DNA of 64,000 nucleotides from Apostichopus japonicus. Taxonomy: Eukaryota; Echinodermata; Holothuroidea; Aspidochirotida; Stichopodidae. The notes under the pieces are model-generated. The model was given only the letters and a program-made list of their open reading frames with translations, was not told the DNA's origin and searched no databases. Where the stretch lies: positions 6,225,501-6,289,500 of the forward strand of contig NC_092581.1 in the NCBI RefSeq assembly GCF_037975245.1, given 5' to 3'. Made by a program: the position numbers and the translations under genes. Shown here one piece after another: positions 24,520-64,000 of this stretch (position 1 is the first letter of the stretch; each line of letters starts with the position of its first letter).

Positions 24520-26270
24520 CAGGGACGTAGCTAAGGCCTGATGCTTGAGGGGGGGGGGAGGGGTAGTGGCTGAAATTCCGATTGGATGGGTTTTGAACCC
24601 AGAAAATTCCGACTGCTGCCTTGTACCACCCCCCCCCCCCAGCTTACTCGTCAACGATACGGTCAGTCGTAGGCGTAGGAGGCGGGGGCTGGGGCTGCAT
24701 CCCTCCAATCAAATAATTTTTGTGAAAGTTCTGGCAATATGCTGATAATTTTTCGGGCCCCTGCTTTCTCAATGGTTAAACTTATATTATTGATATCATT
24801 TTTATTGTAATGACTTGCCCCAAAATGGTAATAATACGGCAAATGATTGTATGTAATTATAGAATGCGATGTAATAACCAATGTACCCACTGGCCCTCAC
24901 TTCACAAACATATTAATCACTCTGGTTAAGCCAGTAAGCAACTGAGTATAAGTTATCTGCTTGAAGGTTACATAGACTACTAACTACAAAAGCTATGTTA
25001 ATGTAACAAAGGGGAATTTTTTTCTTTCAACAAATTATATTCGACGAATTACCAAAAAATACAATGCGTTCGCCTTGCGCGATTAAGATTATTTGGGGGG
25101 GGGGCGGCGAGGCTATTTATCACTCAAACACTCACATATCACTCACATAAACAATCTGCCTATCATCTTCGCCAAGGACGAAGATGATATAATAGAGCGA
25201 TATACGCCAACCCGTATTAACTAATAACCTGATAGTTAACTCTGCTCTAAGATGAATAGACAAAGTTCGCAGATAACACAACTACAACCGTGACTAAAAG
25301 TCATAGTGATTTCGTGGCAGCCATACGCATATAAAATAGCTGTAAAGGGCACTAATATTCAATTTTAGTCAGTCTGACTCTGCCAAAGCGAAACCGTAGC
25401 CGGGAAATATTCCTAGGGCGGGGAGAATGTAGTTAAGGAATATACTAAGAATCGCCCACATGTACATATACCAAATTATTCACCAAATAATTTTTAACGA
25501 AAGTGCAACCTTCGATGGTGGTAAAATCGAGAGGTTTCTCAACATCATGGATTTTTCGGCCACTGTACAATTGAGATAATCAGTTGTAACGAGTTAAGCC
25601 TAGCCTAGGGCCCAATGGAATTTGGAGAAGCCGATACTTTGAAGAATATAAGTCGTACAACAAAAGATGAAGGAAATCATCAAAAAGTTAATTTTAGAAC
25701 ACTTTTTTCACTGCTCAAACCTTAGTTGTTTGATATAAACCTCATACCTTTTTTATCATGTTATGGTCATTACTTCTAAGGAAGATAATTGTCTACTCCT
25801 AAGCTATTCATTAGTATGTGGGCCCGATTCCGCGAACTAAAATAACCACTGAACTTTTTCTATAAAATATATTCTAGCGAACAGGGTCAACCCACCCAAT
25901 AGCGAAATTATTACATAAATAAACCGATTTGAAGCTTGCGAACGTTGTATAGTAGTTCTATTAGGCATTTTTTTGCGTATTCAAAATCACACGTAGTTTT
26001 GTATGGTGGAGTATAAGGATCGCGAGATACAATTTCTCAGAATAACAAGGAAAACGTGGTAAATATGACTGATTAAAGGTCAATTTTGACCGAATTTTTT
26101 CAATTTTTAGGTCATTCACAATCACAGGAATATATGAATAGGCCTAGGCAAATTAGAGTGCGACATTCCGAAATTCCGACTGTCGCACTCCAATTTTTCA
26201 ACTATTGCCAGTTTAACCAAGTTGGATGGGTGAGACACCCCACCCCCCCCCCCCTCTAGCGACGTCCCTG
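24520..26270. mobile_element. hAT-like element, family copy 1, exact 8-bp target duplication
   Basis: It begins CAGGGACGTAGCTAAGGCC and ends CTAGCGACGTCCCTG. GTTGCTAT is repeated exactly at 24512-24519 and 26271-26278. Subterminal poly-G and poly-C runs occur near 24550, 24630 and 26248. It is homologous over most of its length, in opposite orientation, to 45498-46856. No transposase remains. It carries a secondary insertion near 24662-24895. Confidence 0.93.
24662..24895. mobile_element. Fragment related to the 6727-8147 element, nested in hAT copy 1
   Basis: It starts GTCGTAGGCGTAGGAGGCGG and runs through TTTTTCGGGC and CAATGGTTAAACTTATA, matching about 7815-8030. The equivalent place in family copy 2 (46600-46735) lacks it and has a 12-bp hairpin nearby instead. 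Confidence 0.65.
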
Positions 26271-26278
26271 GTTGCTAT

Positions 26279-26877
26279 ACGAGTTATATAGCTTGTTCTC
26301 ATATCTAGTCGTGTGAAGAGCAAGAGTAGAGGGACATGTGGTATTTTGAACACTGCCAGTTATTGTGTATTTTCACCCAGTGAGATGTGTAAGGTATCTT
26401 TTTATCATATTCGTTTAACACTTTCTTTGTACTCATAGCTGGTTCGAGCACTGTATTGTTTAGTTAATTATTGTAGTTTCTTCGTTGTGCCTTTCACGAT
26501 GATGTGTATGTTTTTGGGTTCGCTGATGGCATGGTTGAAACGGATTCTTCCGTATGTATGATGACATCACCATTCCATTGTGGTTATATTGGAGTAGAGG
26601 GAAGATCCAAGTAGTATTTACTCAGAGCAGAGTATGTTGTTTATGGAATGAGTAGTGATGTTTTGGGGGTTATCCATATGTTTGTTTATGTGTTGATCTG
26701 CATTCTACGATTTAATTGTCAATTGAGAAAATACTGTTTCACTCAATGAGTATTGGACGGGAATTAACTGTGTATCCATATTGTTTATGTGGTTAGGATT
26801 AGGTTTTTTAATTCACTCGCATGTGTAAGATTGAACTGTGAGATGATTTGAGTCCCAACAAGATTTTTTGAGTATAG
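26279..26877. other. No gene recognised
   Basis: Unique-looking sequence between the hAT element and the solo LTR. Confidence 0.4.
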
Positions 26878-26881
26878 GTCT

Positions 26882-27976
26882 TGTTACGAGGGCCCATTGT
26901 AGCCTAACGCTGGTCACTGCTAGTAAGGAACCTAATGTTATAATATAGAAAGTATTTGAAATTGCCTACGTGATAAATCAATATTTGAGAAATTAGGTCG
27001 GGTTACCGTGTCAGAATGTTATAATACACGATTGTTCTGGTATATTCCTTATGATGACACGCTGGTCTCGGGTTAACGTCGGTTTACGTGAAATCGCGTG
27101 TAAGCTGTGCACACATTTTCGTGGTTTCTCTGGAATGTTCGCGAGATATGCAAAGGACTTCCAAGAACGGTGAAACTGGGTCGAATTGTTACTCAGGTGT
27201 ATCGAGAAAGATCTAGATGATTCTTGACATGGCGAATCGTATAAAAACCCGCCCAGATCGGAGAGTTTCTCAGTTTCTGAACGAATACAAGCGACGACAC
27301 ATATTATACCATTCTACTATATATCGTCAGTGCTCAACTGCCAGTAGTTTCTGAGGGATTGAGATATCGATAACAAGATTGATTCTACACTTCAGAAGTT
27401 TGAAGAGGACTTTGCTGTGAAACTACAGTTTTTCAGTCTTTATTTCGGAGAAGGTGAAGAATTTCTGTCTGCGTTGAGGAAGTTCGTTACGCCAGGAGTT
27501 GGTGGCTATAAAGCTGATTTCGGACTGACTCTGGTAATATTTAGTCGGCGAGAAGTTCGACTTGTGCTTCACTCGATTGTGGCTGGAAGTCCGTCTTCTA
27601 TTTTGGAGCATCGCCGGACAGAAGGTGACTGCTGTTTCTGGGATCGCGAGAAACTTCGTCGAGGACCAGTGAATTTCGCGGTACAACGGACCGAGAATCG
27701 TCGTCATCAAGGTCGTGGCCGCTGAGGGATATCGCCGTTGGAAGAGACCAGCGTGTTTTAAAGTGTATCCTATATTGTTAAGTTTGTGAGTAATTTTCTA
27801 TATATTTGTAATTACCACTTGTTGTTGTTAGTTCAAACTCCATTGTTCAATATAGTTTACGTTCTCATTCAAATTCTCTAGACTCGTCAATTTGTCTGTG
27901 TTCCTTACGGAAACGAACCCAGGCTTGTGTCTCGTTAAAAATTAATTATCGAGACCTCTCGCATTCCAACGTAACA
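26882..27976. mobile_element. Probable solo LTR of an LTR retrotransposon
   Basis: The 1,095-bp segment begins TGTTACG and ends CGTAACA (perfect 7-bp short inverted repeat with TG...CA ends). It is flanked by GTCT on both sides (26878-26881, 27977-27980). An internal TATAAAAA at 27240 is placed as in an LTR U3 promoter. There is no internal gag/pol on either side, so it is a solo LTR from recombination. A 102-codon open frame at 27417 has no recognisable motif. The superfamily (Ty3 or Bel/Pao) is not determined. Confidence 0.68.
27240..27247 (+). promoter_or_regulatory. TATA box within the solo LTR
   Basis: TATAAAAA followed by a GC-rich start-site-like stretch (CCCGCCCAGATCGGAGAG). It is the only strong TATA element in the LTR. 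Function is inferred. Confidence 0.4.
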
Positions 27977-27980
27977 GTCT

Positions 27981-29935
<1,955 letters not shown>

Positions 29936-30060
29936 AATTACGATATTTTTGTGGTTTTGCTGTTTAGACTTGAAATGGCTATCTATCATGATAAAGATGT
30001 TTTGATATATATATGTTTTGATATATGAATAAAGCATGACTTTATTTTATTGGTTTTAGG

Positions 30061-63472
<33,412 letters not shown>

Positions 63473-63758
63473 GTGAGAAATTCTCCAGTATATAGCATTT
63501 AAGTTAGGTGAAAAGAACATGATTGAAGAAAGGCATACACATATTAATTTATGAATGACTGTGGAGGAAATATGTTGAAACTAAACTATAAATAATGCAC
63601 CGTATTGTCGTTAGTTTTCTTTCTATTCAGTTAATATTCTGGAATTTGTTATCATACGGATACCGTCAACAGTTAATAAGAAAGAAAATTCATGATTTCA
63701 TTTCACCAAGAAATTACGTCTAACCGTTCATTTACTTTCTTTGCGAAATTGAACAGAA

Positions 63759-63864
63759 CCTTATTTAGTCAGAACGTGTAACATATTAATACATTTTCAT
63801 GATATGCATATCCTTATTTAGTCAGGCCGTGTAACATATTAATACATTTTCGTCATATGCATAT
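63759..63864. repeat. Tandem duplication, 53-bp unit
   Basis: CCTTATTTAGTCAGAACGTG, TAACATATTAATACATTTTC, ATGATATGCATAT is repeated immediately with four or so changes, in SLC22 intron 8. Confidence 0.88.
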
Positions 63865-64000
63865 GCTAGAATATGTTCTATGGTACAGAAAGACATATTC
63901 TCTAAGATCCAAAGATATTTTAAACTAAATCATTGAAAAAAAAAACAATTTATTGATGGTCAGATAGAAATATTTGGAATCGGGTAGGTCTTCCGAAAGT

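Noticed and set aside
27417-27725. 102-codon frame as a host gene
   Set aside because: It lies inside a probable LTR and matches nothing recognised; reported only as part of the LTR.

Overview
This is eukaryotic, intron-rich, AT-rich DNA with no bacterial gene layout. The gene structure, the L2/CR1-type LINEs, the many hAT-like elements with poly-C/poly-G ends, and the palindromic satellites suggest a marine invertebrate. An echinoderm or other invertebrate deuterostome is my best guess; that is inference, because no rRNA or mitochondrial marker is present.

The one clearly functional host gene is on the + strand and runs off the right edge. It is an SLC22-family (organic cation/anion/carnitine) MFS transporter. 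Its coding exons are at 30061-30466, 57018-57121, 58370-58524, 59308-59476, 60093-60225, 61353-61447, 61867-62075 and 63364-63472. All splice phases agree, giving 457 codons with the last one or two exons outside the window. Intron 1 is 26.5 kb and holds most of the interesting material.

Left part (1-30 kb): intergenic or upstream DNA made largely of mobile elements. A decayed LINE tail lies at 1-1012, a 64-bp tandem array at 3.9-4.4 kb and a tRNA-derived SINE head at 5 kb. A hAT-like element lies at 6.7-8.1 kb and a 33-bp array at 9 kb. A decayed CR1/Jockey-like LINE at 9.6-11.9 kb is split by a 392-bp fold-back element. A minus-strand LINE 3' end lies at 14.4-15.2 kb. Nested hAT-like elements occupy 16.3-17.7 kb and 19.9-21.6 kb. 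A 49-bp satellite at 21.6-23.8 kb is interrupted by a 5'-truncated L2 LINE. A hAT-like element with an 8-bp target duplication lies at 24.5-26.3 kb, and a 1.1-kb solo LTR at 26.9-28.0 kb.

Intron 1 of the SLC22 gene (30.5-57 kb) holds a hAT MITE, two separate satellite arrays built on almost the same 20-bp palindrome (31.8-32.8 and 55.4-56.6 kb), a multi-exon decayed minus-strand gene (33.1-41.0 kb), a 2.9-kb inverted repeat sitting in one intron of that decayed gene, a HARBI1-like transposase scrap, a second copy of the 24.5-kb hAT family, several short perfect hairpins, and a decayed three-exon + strand gene with a ParB-like fold (51.3-54.0 kb). The minus-strand gene has DDE/DUF7869-type motifs such as DGMDQSKT and DNCYRENKNRY.

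Right part (57-64 kb): SLC22 exons 2-8 with short introns containing little besides small hairpins and duplications.

The most unusual features are the paired palindrome satellites, the transposase-like gene buried antisense in the transporter intron, and the ~100-bp core shared by otherwise different elements.
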